Positions 33,265 through 41,748 of a stretch of 64,000 nt of DNA are shown here, piece by piece. The translations under genes were made by a program, and so were the position numbers. The first letter of the stretch is position 1. The number at the start of each line of letters is the position of its first letter. Source of the DNA: Palsa-504 sp050011155 (GTDB taxonomy: Bacteria; Actinomycetota; Actinomycetes; Streptosporangiales; Streptosporangiaceae); NCBI GenBank assembly GCA_050011155.1, contig JBEKJP010000014.1:1-64000 (forward strand), read 5' to 3'. The notes under the pieces are model-generated. The model was given only the letters and a program-made list of their open reading frames with translations, searched no databases and had not been told where the DNA came from.

Positions 33265-35208
33265 ATGCCTGTCGAATCCGTGTACCCGGCGCTTGAGCCG
33301 CTGCTGCCGAGCGTGCGCAAGCCCATCCAGTACGTCGGCGGTGAGGTGGGTTCTGTCGTCAAGGACTGGGACAGCGCCGACGTCCGCTGGGCGTTGTGCT
33401 ATCCCGACGCCTACGAGATCGGCCTGCCCAACCAGGGCATCCAGATCCTGTACGAAGTGCTGAACGAGCGCGACGGCGTGCTGGCCGAGCGCACCTACAC
33501 GGTGTGGCCCGACCTCGAGGGGCTGATGCGCGAGCACAACGTGCCCCAGTTCACCCTGGAAGCGCACCGCCCGGTGGCCGCGTTCGACGTGCTCGGGTTC
33601 AGCTTCGCCGCCGAACTGGGTTACACCAACATGCTGACCGTGCTCGACCTGGCCGGCATTCCGCTCCTTTCTTCCGAACGGGGTGAATGTCACCCCCTGG
33701 TCATCGCCGGGGGTCACGCGGCGTTCAACCCCGAGCCGGTGGCAGACTTCCTGGACGGCGTGGTGCTCGGCGACGGCGAGCAGGCCGTGCTGGCCATCAC
33801 CGAGGTGATCCGCGAGTGGAAGCGGGAAGGGTGCCCGGGAGGGCGGGACGGGCTACTGCTGCGGCTCTCGCCGTTCGTCTACGTACCCCGCTTCTATGAC
33901 GTGTCGTATCACGCTGATGGAAAGATATCAAAAATAGTTCCGAACCGTCAAGGCGTGCCGGCCACAGTTTCGAAGCACACCCTGATGGACCTGGACGCCT
34001 GGCCGTACCCGCGTCGGCCCGTCGTGCCCGTGGCGGAGACCGTGCACGAGCGGTACAGCGTGGAGATCTTCCGCGGCTGCACCCGCGGCTGCCGGTTCTG
34101 CCAGGCCGGCATGATCACCCGGCCGGTGCGGGAACGGTCGATCACGACGATCGGCGCGATGGTCGCGAACGGCGTGGCGGCCAGCGGCTTCAACGAGGTC
34201 GGGCTGCTCTCGCTGTCAAGCGCGGACCACAGCGAGATCAACGAGATCGCCGTCGACCTGGCCGACTGCTACGAGAACAGCAAGGTCGGGCTGTCGCTGC
34301 CGTCCACCCGGGTGGACGCCTTCAACGTGACCCTGGCCGACGAACTGAGCCGGAACGGGCGCCGGTCCGGCCTGACCTTCGCCCCGGAGGGCGGGTCCGA
34401 GCGGATGCGCAAGGTGATCAACAAAATGGTCACCGAGGAAGACCTGATCCGGACGGTCACGACCGCGTACGCCAGCGGCTGGCGCCAGGTCAAGCTGTAC
34501 TTCATGTGCGGCCTGCCGACCGAGACCGACGAGGACGTGCAGGCCATCGCGCGACTGGCCCGCAAGGTCATCGCGGCGGGCCGGGAGGCGAGCGGGCGGC
34601 GCGACATCCGGTGCACGGTGTCGATCGGCGGGTTCGTGCCCAAGCCGCACACGCCCTTCCAGTGGGCGGCGCAATGTTCCCTCGAGGTAGTGGACGCGAG
34701 GCTGCGCGCGCTCGGCGGCGCGCTGCGCGCCGACCGCGGCTCGGCTAAGGCGATCGGCTACCGCTACCACGGTGGCCAGGACGGAATCATCGAGGGCCTG
34801 CTGTCCCGCGGCGACCGCCGGGTAGGCCGGGTGATCCTGGCGGCGTGGCGGGACGGCGCGCGGTTCGACGGGTGGAGCGAGCATTTCTCGTTCGAGCGCT
34901 GGCAGCGAGCCGCCGGGCAGGCCCTGGCCGAGGAGCCGGTCGATCTTGCATGGTATACTACGCGCGAACGTGATTACAGCGAGGTGCTCCCGTGGGATCA
35001 TCTGGACGCGGGGCTTGACCGCGACTGGCTGTGGCAGGACTGGCAGGACTCCATCGCTCCCGAGGGCGCGGGCGAGGTGGAAGATTGTCGCTGGACCCCG
35101 TGTTATGAATGCGGGGCTTGTTCTGCCCTGGGCACAGAGATCCAGGTAGGCCCCACGGGGGAGCGCCTCGACGGGAGGCGTCTGCTTCCCGTAGTAGGCG
35201 GGAGATAG
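33265..35208 (+). CDS. TIGR03960-type B12-binding-domain radical SAM protein
   Basis: 647 residues. The N-terminal 220 residues are a cobalamin-binding-like Rossmann domain (ALCYPDAYEIGLPNQGIQILYEVLN, VIAGGHAAFNPEPVADFLDGVVLGDGE). The radical SAM cluster motif CxxxCxxC is in FRGCTRGCRFCQAGM, followed by TRVDAFNVTLADELSRNGRRSGLTFAPEGGSERMRKVINK. The C-terminus has a Cys cluster CRWTPCYECGACS. The family is widespread and usually sits before rne-rplU in actinomycetes; the reaction is unproven, possibly tRNA or rRNA modification. ATG 33265 chosen over TTG 33262. Confidence 0.94.
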   Translation: MPVESVYPALEPLLPSVRKPIQYVGGEVGSVVKDWDSADVRWALCYPDAYEIGLPNQGIQILYEVLNERDGVLAERTYTVWPDLEGLMREHNVPQFTLEAHRPVAAFDVLGFSFAAELGYTNMLTVLDLAGIPLLSSERGECHPLVIAGGHAAFNPEPVADFLDGVVLGDGEQAVLAITEVIREWKREGCPGGRDGLLLRLSPFVYVPRFYDVSYHADGKISKIVPNRQGVPATVSKHTLMDLDAWPYPRRPVVPVAETVHERYSVEIFRGCTRGCRFCQAGMITRPVRERSITTIGAMVANGVAASGFNEVGLLSLSSADHSEINEIAVDLADCYENSKVGLSLPSTRVDAFNVTLADELSRNGRRSGLTFAPEGGSERMRKVINKMVTEEDLIRTVTTAYASGWRQVKLYFMCGLPTETDEDVQAIARLARKVIAAGREASGRRDIRCTVSIGGFVPKPHTPFQWAAQCSLEVVDARLRALGGALRADRGSAKAIGYRYHGGQDGIIEGLLSRGDRRVGRVILAAWRDGARFDGWSEHFSFERWQRAAGQALAEEPVDLAWYTTRERDYSEVLPWDHLDAGLDRDWLWQDWQDSIAPEGAGEVEDCRWTPCYECGACSALGTEIQVGPTGERLDGRRLLPVVGGR

Positions 35209-35209
35209 G

Positions 35210-36004
35210 GTGCCAAACCCGGCGAGCCCAGGCTCGGCAGCCGTGCCTGCGGTGCAGCATCTGGTGGTTCGGTATGCTAAGCGCGGAAAGATGCGTTTTG
35301 CCAGCCACCGGGATGTGGCGCGCGCCTTTGAGCGGGGAGTGCGCCGGGCCGGACTGCCGATCGCTTACTCGGCCGGGTTCACGCCGCACCCGAAGATTTC
35401 CTACGCGGGCGGCGCGCCCACCGGCGTGGCGAGCGAGGCTGAGTACCTGAGCCTGGCTCTGACCGCCCGGCAAGTCGCAACGCAGGTGTGCGGGCAGCTG
35501 AACGCGGCGCTGCCTGATGGGATTGATGTGATCGACGTCACGGAGGCTGGGGGCGACGGGAGTCGGCCCGCGGGTTCCGGTTCGGCGTCTGGTGGCTTCG
35601 GCCACCTGGAGGCTTCCGAGTGGCGGATGGTTCTGCCGGGCGTGGCACCGGAGGTGGCCCGCCCGGCCGTCGCCGGGTTCCTCGCTCGCGCCGAGGCGCC
35701 CGTGGAGCGCCTCACGGACAAGGGTGTCCGGCGCATGGATGCCCGCGCGGCCGTGGTCGAGATGACAGTGCTTGACGAGGCGGGGCTGGAGACGGCCGCC
35801 AATTCTGGTTTTGAAGGTTGTGCCATTCTCCGAATGGTTGTTTTGCATACGGCACCTGCCGTGCGGCCCGAGGACATCGTGACCGCGCTGCGCGAGCAGG
35901 ACGGCATCGTGCCGTCGTCGCCGCCCATGATCACCCGGCTGGCACAGGGCCAGCGCGCCCAGTTGACTGGGCAGGCCCTGCTGGCCGGCGAAGGTGTGTC
36001 ATGA
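35210..36004 (+). CDS. TIGR03936 (DUF2344) radical-SAM-associated protein
   Basis: 264 residues. Family signatures are VVRYAKRGKMRFASHRDVARAFERGVRRAGLPIAYSAGFTPHPKISYAG-like positions 20-70, seen here as RFASHRDVARAFERAGL-type text, and ASEAEYLSLALT. It starts 2 nt after the radical SAM gene; in some bacteria the two are one fused protein, so they are likely one functional unit. Role unknown, presumably in a modification reaction on RNA or protein near the ribosome-linked genes downstream. Confidence 0.92.
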   Translation: MPNPASPGSAAVPAVQHLVVRYAKRGKMRFASHRDVARAFERGVRRAGLPIAYSAGFTPHPKISYAGGAPTGVASEAEYLSLALTARQVATQVCGQLNAALPDGIDVIDVTEAGGDGSRPAGSGSASGGFGHLEASEWRMVLPGVAPEVARPAVAGFLARAEAPVERLTDKGVRRMDARAAVVEMTVLDEAGLETAANSGFEGCAILRMVVLHTAPAVRPEDIVTALREQDGIVPSSPPMITRLAQGQRAQLTGQALLAGEGVS

Positions 36005-36083
36005 CGGCGACGCGGCCGGGTCCTTACCTCTCGGGCGCCGTACCCGTGAAGACAGAGATGACTAACGAAGCTCGGTGCAGCCG

Positions 36084-36108
36084 GGCCCGCACGCGTGTCG
36101 TGCGGGCC
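36084..36108. terminator. Hairpin upstream of rne
   Basis: GGCCCGCACG (36084-36093) and CGTGCGGGCC (36099-36108) form perfect 10-bp arms with a 5-nt loop, in the 276-bp gap before rne. No gene is seen in that gap. It could end the upstream operon or be part of an autoregulatory rne leader. Confidence 0.5.
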
Positions 36109-36280
36109 GTCGTGGGCTGTCACGGCTGGGACCGCCAGGGCCGGGTCGGCCTGCGCGGCTCCGCCCGGGCCCTCGTTGACAACGTGCTCCCGTGCGGCGT
36201 GCTTGTGTGCCGCGGAACGCCGCCAGACGGCGGGCCGCCGCGGTACCGCGCGCCCGGGAGCCTGACTGGAGATTGCCCGA

Positions 36281-39223
36281 ATGCTCGAGAGCGAGCTCTA
36301 CGACAGAGAATCACATGACAGCGCACCCAGGACCGGTGTGTCCGGGGACAGCGCTCCTACGGACACTGCCCCCCGAGACGGGGCAGCCGAGGGAGGTAGG
36401 CCGGGCGGACGTGGCGCCGGTGACCTGAGCCCGGCGGCCTCGGCGGCCCCGGCGGTGCCCGTGGCGCTGTTCCAGCCGCCGGCGCCGGTGTTGTTCCAGC
36501 CGCCGACGGCGCGGTCCGAGCCGGTCGCGCCGGCCCGGACGGAGAGCCCGGCCCCGGGGGCCGGTTCCTCGGCGTCGGGCGGCAGCGATGCCAGGAACGA
36601 CGCCAGAGATAGCGCCCGCGATGCTGGCGGTACCCGGGACCGTGATGGAGCCCGGGATGCCGAGGGCGCCGACGGTCCCGGTGACGATGACGACGGCCAG
36701 GGGCCGGGGCGGCGCCGCAGGCGCCGGTCCAGCCGCGGTCGCGGCCGCACCGGCGACGACGTCGCGGCCGAGGATGGCGACAGCCAGCCGGAGTCCCCGG
36801 ACACGTCCGCCGTGGACCAGCCGGAGGCCGAGGGCGACGCCAGGCGGCCCCGGACCCGTAGCCGCCGGACCAGGAGCGGCGCCCGCGACGGTGACGGCGC
36901 CGACAGCCCGAACGCGCAGGCCAGCGCGGAAGCCGACGCCGCCGCGGACGGTGACGCCGATGCCGACGAGGACGCCGACGGCCCGGCCGACGACGACGAC
37001 CAGGGTGGCACCGGCCGCCGGCGCCGCCGCAAGCGCCGCCGCGGCTCCGCGGACGGATCCGACTCGCTGACCTCAGACGACCCGCCGGACACGGTGGTGC
37101 ACGTCCGCGAGCCGAACGGCAGCCCGGAACCCAGGACCAGTTCGTCGAACAACGACGTGCGCTCGGTCAAGGGATCTACCCGGCTCGAGGCCAAGAAGCA
37201 GCGCCGCCGCGAAGGCCGGGAGACCGGCCGGCGCCGGCCGCCGATCGTCACCGAGTCCGAGTTCCTGGCCCGGCGCGAGTCGGTCGAGCGGTCCATGGTG
37301 GTGCGCCAGCGCAAGGACCGCACCCAGATCGCGGTGCTCGAGGACGGCGTGCTGGTCGAGCACTACGTCAACCGGTCCAGCCACCAGTCCTACGTCGGCA
37401 ACGTCTACCTGGGCAAGGTCCAGAACGTGCTGCCGTCGATGGAAGCCGCGTTCGTCGACATCGGCAAGGGCCGCAACGCCGTGCTCTACGCCGGCGAGGT
37501 CAACTTCGACGTCAGCGGCATGGAGGGCCAGCCCAAGCGGATCGAGTCCGCCCTCAAGGCGGGCCAGTCGCTGCTCGTCCAGGTGACCAAGGACCCCGTC
37601 GGCCACAAGGGCGCCCGGCTGACCAGCCAGGTCAGCCTGCCCGGGCGCTACCTGGTCTACGTGCCCGGCTCGTCCATGACCGGCATCAGCCGCAAACTGC
37701 CCGACACCGAACGGAACCGGCTCAAGCAGATCCTCAAGAAGGTCATGCCCGAGAACGCCGGCGTGATCGTCCGCACCGCGGCCGAGGGAGCCGCCGAGGA
37801 GGAACTGGACCGGGACGTCTCCCGGCTCGCCGCCCAGTGGGAGGCGATCGAGAAGAAGTCCAAGACGGCCAGCGCGCCCGCGCTCCTGTCCAGCGAGCCC
37901 GACCTGACCGTCCGCGTGATCAGGGACGTGTTCAACGAGGACTTCGGCAAGCTCGTGGTGTCGGGCGACGAGGCCTGGGACGTGGTGGACGAGTACGTCA
38001 GCTACGTCGCCCCGCACCTGGCCGACCGGGTCAGCCGCTGGGAGGGCAACCGGGACGCGTTCGCCGAGTACCGCATCGACGAGCAGCTGGCCAAGGCGCT
38101 GGAGCGCAAGGTCTGGCTGCCCAGCGGCGGCTCGCTCGTCATCGACAAAACCGAGGCGATGACGGTCGTCGACGTGAACACCGGCAAGTTCACCGGGCAG
38201 GGCGGGAACCTGGAGGAGACCGTCACCCGGAACAACCTCGAGGCCGCCGAGGAGATCGTCCGTCAGCTCCGGCTGCGCGACGTGGGCGGCATCGTGGTCA
38301 TCGACTTCATCGATATGGTGCTGGAGAGCAACCGGGAGCTGGTCCTGCGCCGGCTGCTCGAGTGCCTGTCCCGGGACCGGACCAAGCACCAGGTCGCCGA
38401 GGTGACCTCGCTCGGCCTGGTCCAGATGACCAGGAAGCGGGTCGGCGCGGGCCTGCTCGAGGCGTTCTCCGCGCCGTGCGAGTGCTGCAGCGGCCGCGGC
38501 GTCATCCTCACCTTCGACCCCGACGACGGCCAGGTCGCTCCGCAGCCCCACTCCCGCGGCCACGGCACCGGCGGCCACAGCCACGGCGGGAACGGGGGCA
38601 ACGGCGGTAACGGTAACGGGAACCGCAGACCCGGCCCCGCCGTCGTGGCCGCGGCCTCCGCCCGGCCTCGTTCCGCCACCGACGGGGAACCCGCCGCCGA
38701 CGGCGCCCCCGTCACCGGCACTGGCCCCGTCACCGGCAGCTCCGCCGACGACGCCCTGGCCGACGACGCCCTGGCCGACGGCGCCCAGGCCGGCGCTGAC
38801 GGCCCGGCCCAGACGGACGACAGTCAGGCCCCGGCCGAGCCCGCCCGGTCCGGCAACGGCCGCCGCCGCCGTCGCAAGCCCGCCGCCAGCAGCGATCCCG
38901 CGGCAAGCAGCGACACCGCGTCCACCGCGGCCGGCGCGACCCCGGTCTCCGGCGCCGCTAACGGCAGCACCCCGGTCACCGAGGCTGGCGCGCCCGGCGG
39001 CGACACGCCGCCCAGCGCTCCCGCCCCCAGCGACGAGGCCCCGAGGCCAAAGACGCGCAGCGCCTTGGTTTCTGCCCAGGTCCGGTCGGGATCTACCACG
39101 TCGCCGTCCATCCCCGCCGCAACCCAGTCCGTCCCCGCCGCAACCCAGTCCGTCCCCGCCGCAACCCCGTCCGTCCCGGCCACAACCCCGTCCGTCCCCG
39201 CCACCGAGGACGGCGCCCCCTAA
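36281..39223 (+). CDS. rne: Ribonuclease E/G
   Basis: 980 residues. Residues 1-330 are disordered, alternating acidic and Arg-rich blocks. The catalytic core begins near 350: S1 domain (VGNVYLGKVQNVLPSMEAAFVDIGKGRNAVLYAGEV), then the DNase-I-like subdomain with the magnesium aspartates in MTVVDVNTGKFTG and GGIVVIDFIDM. The zinc-link Cys are in CECCSGRG. The C-terminal 230 residues are again disordered, ending in VPAATQS repeats. The core-in-the-middle layout is normal for actinobacterial RNase E/G, which processes rRNA, tRNA and mRNA. GGAG lies 9 nt before ATG 36281. Confidence 0.96.
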   Translation: MLESELYDRESHDSAPRTGVSGDSAPTDTAPRDGAAEGGRPGGRGAGDLSPAASAAPAVPVALFQPPAPVLFQPPTARSEPVAPARTESPAPGAGSSASGGSDARNDARDSARDAGGTRDRDGARDAEGADGPGDDDDGQGPGRRRRRRSSRGRGRTGDDVAAEDGDSQPESPDTSAVDQPEAEGDARRPRTRSRRTRSGARDGDGADSPNAQASAEADAAADGDADADEDADGPADDDDQGGTGRRRRRKRRRGSADGSDSLTSDDPPDTVVHVREPNGSPEPRTSSSNNDVRSVKGSTRLEAKKQRRREGRETGRRRPPIVTESEFLARRESVERSMVVRQRKDRTQIAVLEDGVLVEHYVNRSSHQSYVGNVYLGKVQNVLPSMEAAFVDIGKGRNAVLYAGEVNFDVSGMEGQPKRIESALKAGQSLLVQVTKDPVGHKGARLTSQVSLPGRYLVYVPGSSMTGISRKLPDTERNRLKQILKKVMPENAGVIVRTAAEGAAEEELDRDVSRLAAQWEAIEKKSKTASAPALLSSEPDLTVRVIRDVFNEDFGKLVVSGDEAWDVVDEYVSYVAPHLADRVSRWEGNRDAFAEYRIDEQLAKALERKVWLPSGGSLVIDKTEAMTVVDVNTGKFTGQGGNLEETVTRNNLEAAEEIVRQLRLRDVGGIVVIDFIDMVLESNRELVLRRLLECLSRDRTKHQVAEVTSLGLVQMTRKRVGAGLLEAFSAPCECCSGRGVILTFDPDDGQVAPQPHSRGHGTGGHSHGGNGGNGGNGNGNRRPGPAVVAAASARPRSATDGEPAADGAPVTGTGPVTGSSADDALADDALADGAQAGADGPAQTDDSQAPAEPARSGNGRRRRRKPAASSDPAASSDTASTAAGATPVSGAANGSTPVTEAGAPGGDTPPSAPAPSDEAPRPKTRSALVSAQVRSGSTTSPSIPAATQSVPAATQSVPAATPSVPATTPSVPATEDGAP

Positions 39224-39264
39224 CACGAGCCCCACGAGCCCAACGCGACGAACATGTGTCGCGA

Positions 39265-39348
39265 TAACGGGGTTGATCCGGGTTACCGGGTGGATTGGGG
39301 GGCCTATAGACCCCCCAATCCACCCCATAACCCCAAAACACCCAGTTA
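39265..39348. repeat. 84-bp palindromic repeat, copy 1
   Basis: The 84-bp unit from TAAC (39265) to GTTA (39348) is an imperfect palindrome centred at 39306.5. The inner arms GGGTGGATTGGGGGG (39288-39302) and CCCCCCAATCCACCC (39311-39325) are perfect around the loop CCTATAGA. A second copy of identical length lies at 53521-53604 (about 68 of 84 positions equal by my alignment). It is placed 42 bp after the rne stop. Confidence 0.85.
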
Positions 39349-39375
39349 ACTCGGACAAAAAGGATAAAACGCGGC

Positions 39376-39420
39376 GTGGCCGGGTCACTCGAACCCACGA
39401 CCTGTTCGTTGTAACCGCTC
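39376..39420 (-). other. tRNA-3'-half-like fragment
   Basis: On the minus strand the text ACAACGAACAGGTCGTGGG followed by TTCGAGT and a partial closing stem looks like the variable loop and T arm of a tRNA, but the T stem does not close properly and no 5' half, D arm or matching acceptor stem is found. It lies between the palindromic repeat and rplU. It may be a decayed tRNA or attachment-site scar, or chance. Confidence 0.3.
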
Positions 39421-39562
39421 AGGTCTGGTAGCCTTTCCAGTCGGGACCAGCCCGCTGTGCGGGCCCCTGTGCACGTTCAGGCGAGCCCGCCGTGGTGACA
39501 CCGGAGATCCGGGGCACGCTGGGAAGCGCAAGGAATAGCCCAAGGAAAGAGAGAGTTCTCGG

Positions 39563-39916
39563 GTGTACGCGATTGTGCGCTGCGGCGGCAGGCAGGAAAA
39601 GGTCGCGCTGGACGAGGTCGTCACCGTCGACAAGCTGCCGGGCGAGGTTGGCTCGAGCATCACGCTGACGGCCCTGCTGGTAGTGGACGGCGACCGGGTT
39701 ATCAGCGACCCTGCCGAGGTCGGCCGCTATCAGGTCACGGCGGACATCGTCGGTGACGCGGCGGGCCCCAAGATCAACATGATCCACTACCGAAACAAGA
39801 CCGGCTACCGGCGCCGTCTCGGCCACCGGCAGCACTACACGCAGGTCAAGATCACCGGTATCGGTACCGAGACCAAGGCGAAGGCCAAGGCCGGGTCCAA
39901 GGCGAAGGAGGACTGA
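39563..39916 (+). CDS. rplU: 50S ribosomal protein L21
   Basis: 117 residues with the L21 family text YAIVRCGGRQEKVALDEVVTVDKL and HYRNKTGYRRRLGHRQHYTQVKI, plus a Lys/Ala-rich tail. It binds 23S rRNA in the large subunit. GTG 39563 follows GAAAGAGAG. It is first in the rplU-rpmA unit, 1 nt before rpmA. Confidence 0.98.
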   Translation: MYAIVRCGGRQEKVALDEVVTVDKLPGEVGSSITLTALLVVDGDRVISDPAEVGRYQVTADIVGDAAGPKINMIHYRNKTGYRRRLGHRQHYTQVKITGIGTETKAKAKAGSKAKED

Positions 39917-39917
39917 G

Positions 39918-40181
39918 ATGGCACACAAGAAGGGCGCGTCATCCAGCCGCAACGGCCGCGACTCCAACGCCCAGCGCCTCGGCGTCAAGCGCTACGGCGG
40001 CCAGTCCGTGAACGCGGGCGAGATCCTCGTCCGCCAGCGCGGTACGCACTTCCACCCGGGACTGGGCGTCGGGCGTGGCGGTGACGACACGCTGTTCGCG
40101 CTGGTCGAGGGGAAGGTGCGGTTCGGCCCGTTCCGTGGCCGCCGGGCCGTGAACATCGACCCGGCCGAGCCGCAGGCTTAA
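39918..40181 (+). CDS. rpmA: 50S ribosomal protein L27
   Basis: 87 residues. MAHKKGASSSRNGRDSNAQRLGVK is the flexible N-terminal tail that reaches the peptidyl transferase centre, followed by GTHFHPGLGVGRGGDDTLFA. AAGGAGG precedes the ATG. It begins directly with MAHKKG, so no N-terminal cleavage as in firmicutes is needed. A Rho-independent terminator follows 30 nt after the stop. Confidence 0.98.
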   Translation: MAHKKGASSSRNGRDSNAQRLGVKRYGGQSVNAGEILVRQRGTHFHPGLGVGRGGDDTLFALVEGKVRFGPFRGRRAVNIDPAEPQA

Positions 40182-40210
40182 GGCTCGCCAGCAACCAGGC
40201 AAGACCAGAG

Positions 40211-40244
40211 AAAGGCGGGCCGGGGAACCCTGGCCCGCCTTTTC
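40211..40244 (+). terminator. Rho-independent terminator after rplU-rpmA
   Basis: AAAGGCGGGCC (40211-40221) pairs with GGCCCGCCTTT (40232-40242), extended inward by GGG/CCC, and ends in a short TTTT run. This is the clearest intrinsic terminator in the window. Confidence 0.9.
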
Positions 40245-40267
40245 CATGCAGGAACCGTGCGGGAACA

Positions 40268-40315
40268 AAAGCAGTAACCAAAGCAGTAACCAAAGCAGTA
40301 ACCAAAGCAGTAACC
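40268..40315 (+). repeat. Four perfect 12-bp tandem repeats in the obg leader
   Basis: The unit AAAGCAGTAACC occurs four times without a mismatch and ends 12 nt before the obg start codon. The ribosome binding site GAGAGGA begins right after the last unit. It is much AT-richer than its surroundings. Confidence 0.9.
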
Positions 40316-40327
40316 GAGAGGAATATC

Positions 40328-41746
40328 GTGGCGGAGTTCGCCGACCGGGTCACGCTGCGCGTGCAGGCTGGCCACGGCGGAAATGGCTGCGCCTCGATCC
40401 ACCGGGAGAAGTTCAAGCCGCTGGGCGGCCCGGACGGGGGCAACGGCGGGCGCGGCGGCGACGTGATCCTCGAGGTGGACGCGAGCTGCGCGACCCTGCT
40501 CGACTTCCACCGCCGCCCGGTGCGCCGGGCCGCCAACGGCCGGCAAGGCGAGGGCTCGAACCGCACCGGCGCCGAAGGCGCCGACCTCGTCATCTCGGTG
40601 CCGAACGGGACCGAGGTAAAAACCGCCGATGGTGAGGTCCTCGCCGACCTCCTCGGCGTAGGCAGCCGGTTCGTGGCCGCCGCGGGCGGCCGGGGCGGCC
40701 TCGGCAACGCGGCCCTCGCGAGCCCGCGCCGCAGGGCGCCCGGGTTCGCCCTGAAGGGCGAGCAAGGGGAGTATCACGACCTCGTCCTCGAGCTCAAGAC
40801 GGTGGCCGATGTCGGGCTGGTCGGTTACCCCAACGCGGGCAAGTCCTCCCTGATCTCGGCGATGTCGGCGGCCCGGCCGAAGGTGGCCAACTACCCGTTC
40901 ACCACCTTGATCCCGAACCTGGGCGTGGTCGAGGCCGGCGACGTCCAGTTCGTCGTGGCCGACGTGCCGGGCCTGATTCCCGGCGCTAGCCAGGGCCGGG
41001 GCCTGGGCCACGACTTCCTGCGGCACGTGGAGCGGTGCTCCACCCTGGTGCACGTGCTCGACTGCGCGACCGAGGAACCCGGCCGCGATCCGCTCTCCGA
41101 CCTGGCCGTGATCGAGGAGGAACTGGCGCTCTACGGCGACGCGACCGGTGCCGAGCTCCTGGCCCGGCCAAAGCTGATCGTGCTCAACAAGATCGATGTC
41201 CCGGCCGCCCGCGAGCTCGCTGACCTGGTCAAGCCGGACCTCGAAGCACGCGGCTACCAGGTCTTCGAGATCTCCGCCGCGTCCGGCGAGGGCCTGCGCC
41301 AGCTCGGCTTCGCGATGGCCGCCCTGGTCGCCGGGGACCGGGCCGCCCGCCCGGCCGAGGAACCCGCCGAACGCGTCCGGGTCAGGGTCGCCGTAAAACT
41401 CGCCGACGAGCCGGGCTTCGAGATAATCCGGATGGGCGACAGCTTCCTGATCAAGGGCGAGAAACCGCGGCGCTGGGTGCAGCAGACCGACTTCGGCAAC
41501 GACGAGGCGGTCGGCTACCTGGCCGACCGGCTGGCCCGGCTGGGCGTCGAGGAGGCGCTCGCCGAGGCGGGTGCCGAGCCGGGGTCCGAGGTCCTGATCG
41601 GCGACCTGGACGACGCCGTGGTGTTCGACTGGGAACCCGCCACGCCGATGGCCAGCGGGGCCAGCGGCCATGCGGGGTCTCCGGGCTCGGGGCGACACAA
41701 GGCCAGGCCGAACCTCGGCCCGCGCGGCACAGATCCCCGCCTGTAG
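40328..41746 (+). CDS. obg: GTPase Obg/CgtA
   Basis: 472 residues. The glycine-rich Obg fold is at residues 1-155 (GHGGNGCASIHREKFKPLGGPDGGNGGRGGDV). The G domain shows G1 GYPNAGKSS, G3 DVPGLIPGA, and G4 NKID. A C-terminal OCT domain (VRVAVKLADEPGFEIIRMGDSFLIKG) and basic tail follow. It acts in 50S assembly and stringent/sporulation control. GTG 40328 is preceded by GAGAGG. It is separated from rpmA by a terminator and a tandem repeat, so it probably has its own promoter; proB follows after 2 nt. Confidence 0.97.
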   Translation: MAEFADRVTLRVQAGHGGNGCASIHREKFKPLGGPDGGNGGRGGDVILEVDASCATLLDFHRRPVRRAANGRQGEGSNRTGAEGADLVISVPNGTEVKTADGEVLADLLGVGSRFVAAAGGRGGLGNAALASPRRRAPGFALKGEQGEYHDLVLELKTVADVGLVGYPNAGKSSLISAMSAARPKVANYPFTTLIPNLGVVEAGDVQFVVADVPGLIPGASQGRGLGHDFLRHVERCSTLVHVLDCATEEPGRDPLSDLAVIEEELALYGDATGAELLARPKLIVLNKIDVPAARELADLVKPDLEARGYQVFEISAASGEGLRQLGFAMAALVAGDRAARPAEEPAERVRVRVAVKLADEPGFEIIRMGDSFLIKGEKPRRWVQQTDFGNDEAVGYLADRLARLGVEEALAEAGAEPGSEVLIGDLDDAVVFDWEPATPMASGASGHAGSPGSGRHKARPNLGPRGTDPRL

Positions 41747-41748
41747 CC

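Noticed and set aside
33900..33960. AT-richer patch inside the radical SAM gene resembling a promoter
   Set aside because: The reading frame is continuous, the protein text fits the family, and no gene starts downstream.
34946..34975. TATACT-like -10 element inside the same gene
   Set aside because: A single hexamer within coding sequence without a matching -35 or downstream start; likely chance.
37073..39388. Long open frame of 771 codons on the minus strand opposite rne
   Set aside because: It is the antisense shadow of a GC-rich gene: Gly/Val/Leu/Asp-rich random text, no family motif, and the plus strand encodes a complete RNase E/G.
40246..40635. Plus-strand frame containing SNQSSNQSSN repeats over the obg leader
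   Set aside because: It is out of frame with obg and enters its coding region; the Gln/Ser/Asn text only reflects the 12-bp DNA repeat.
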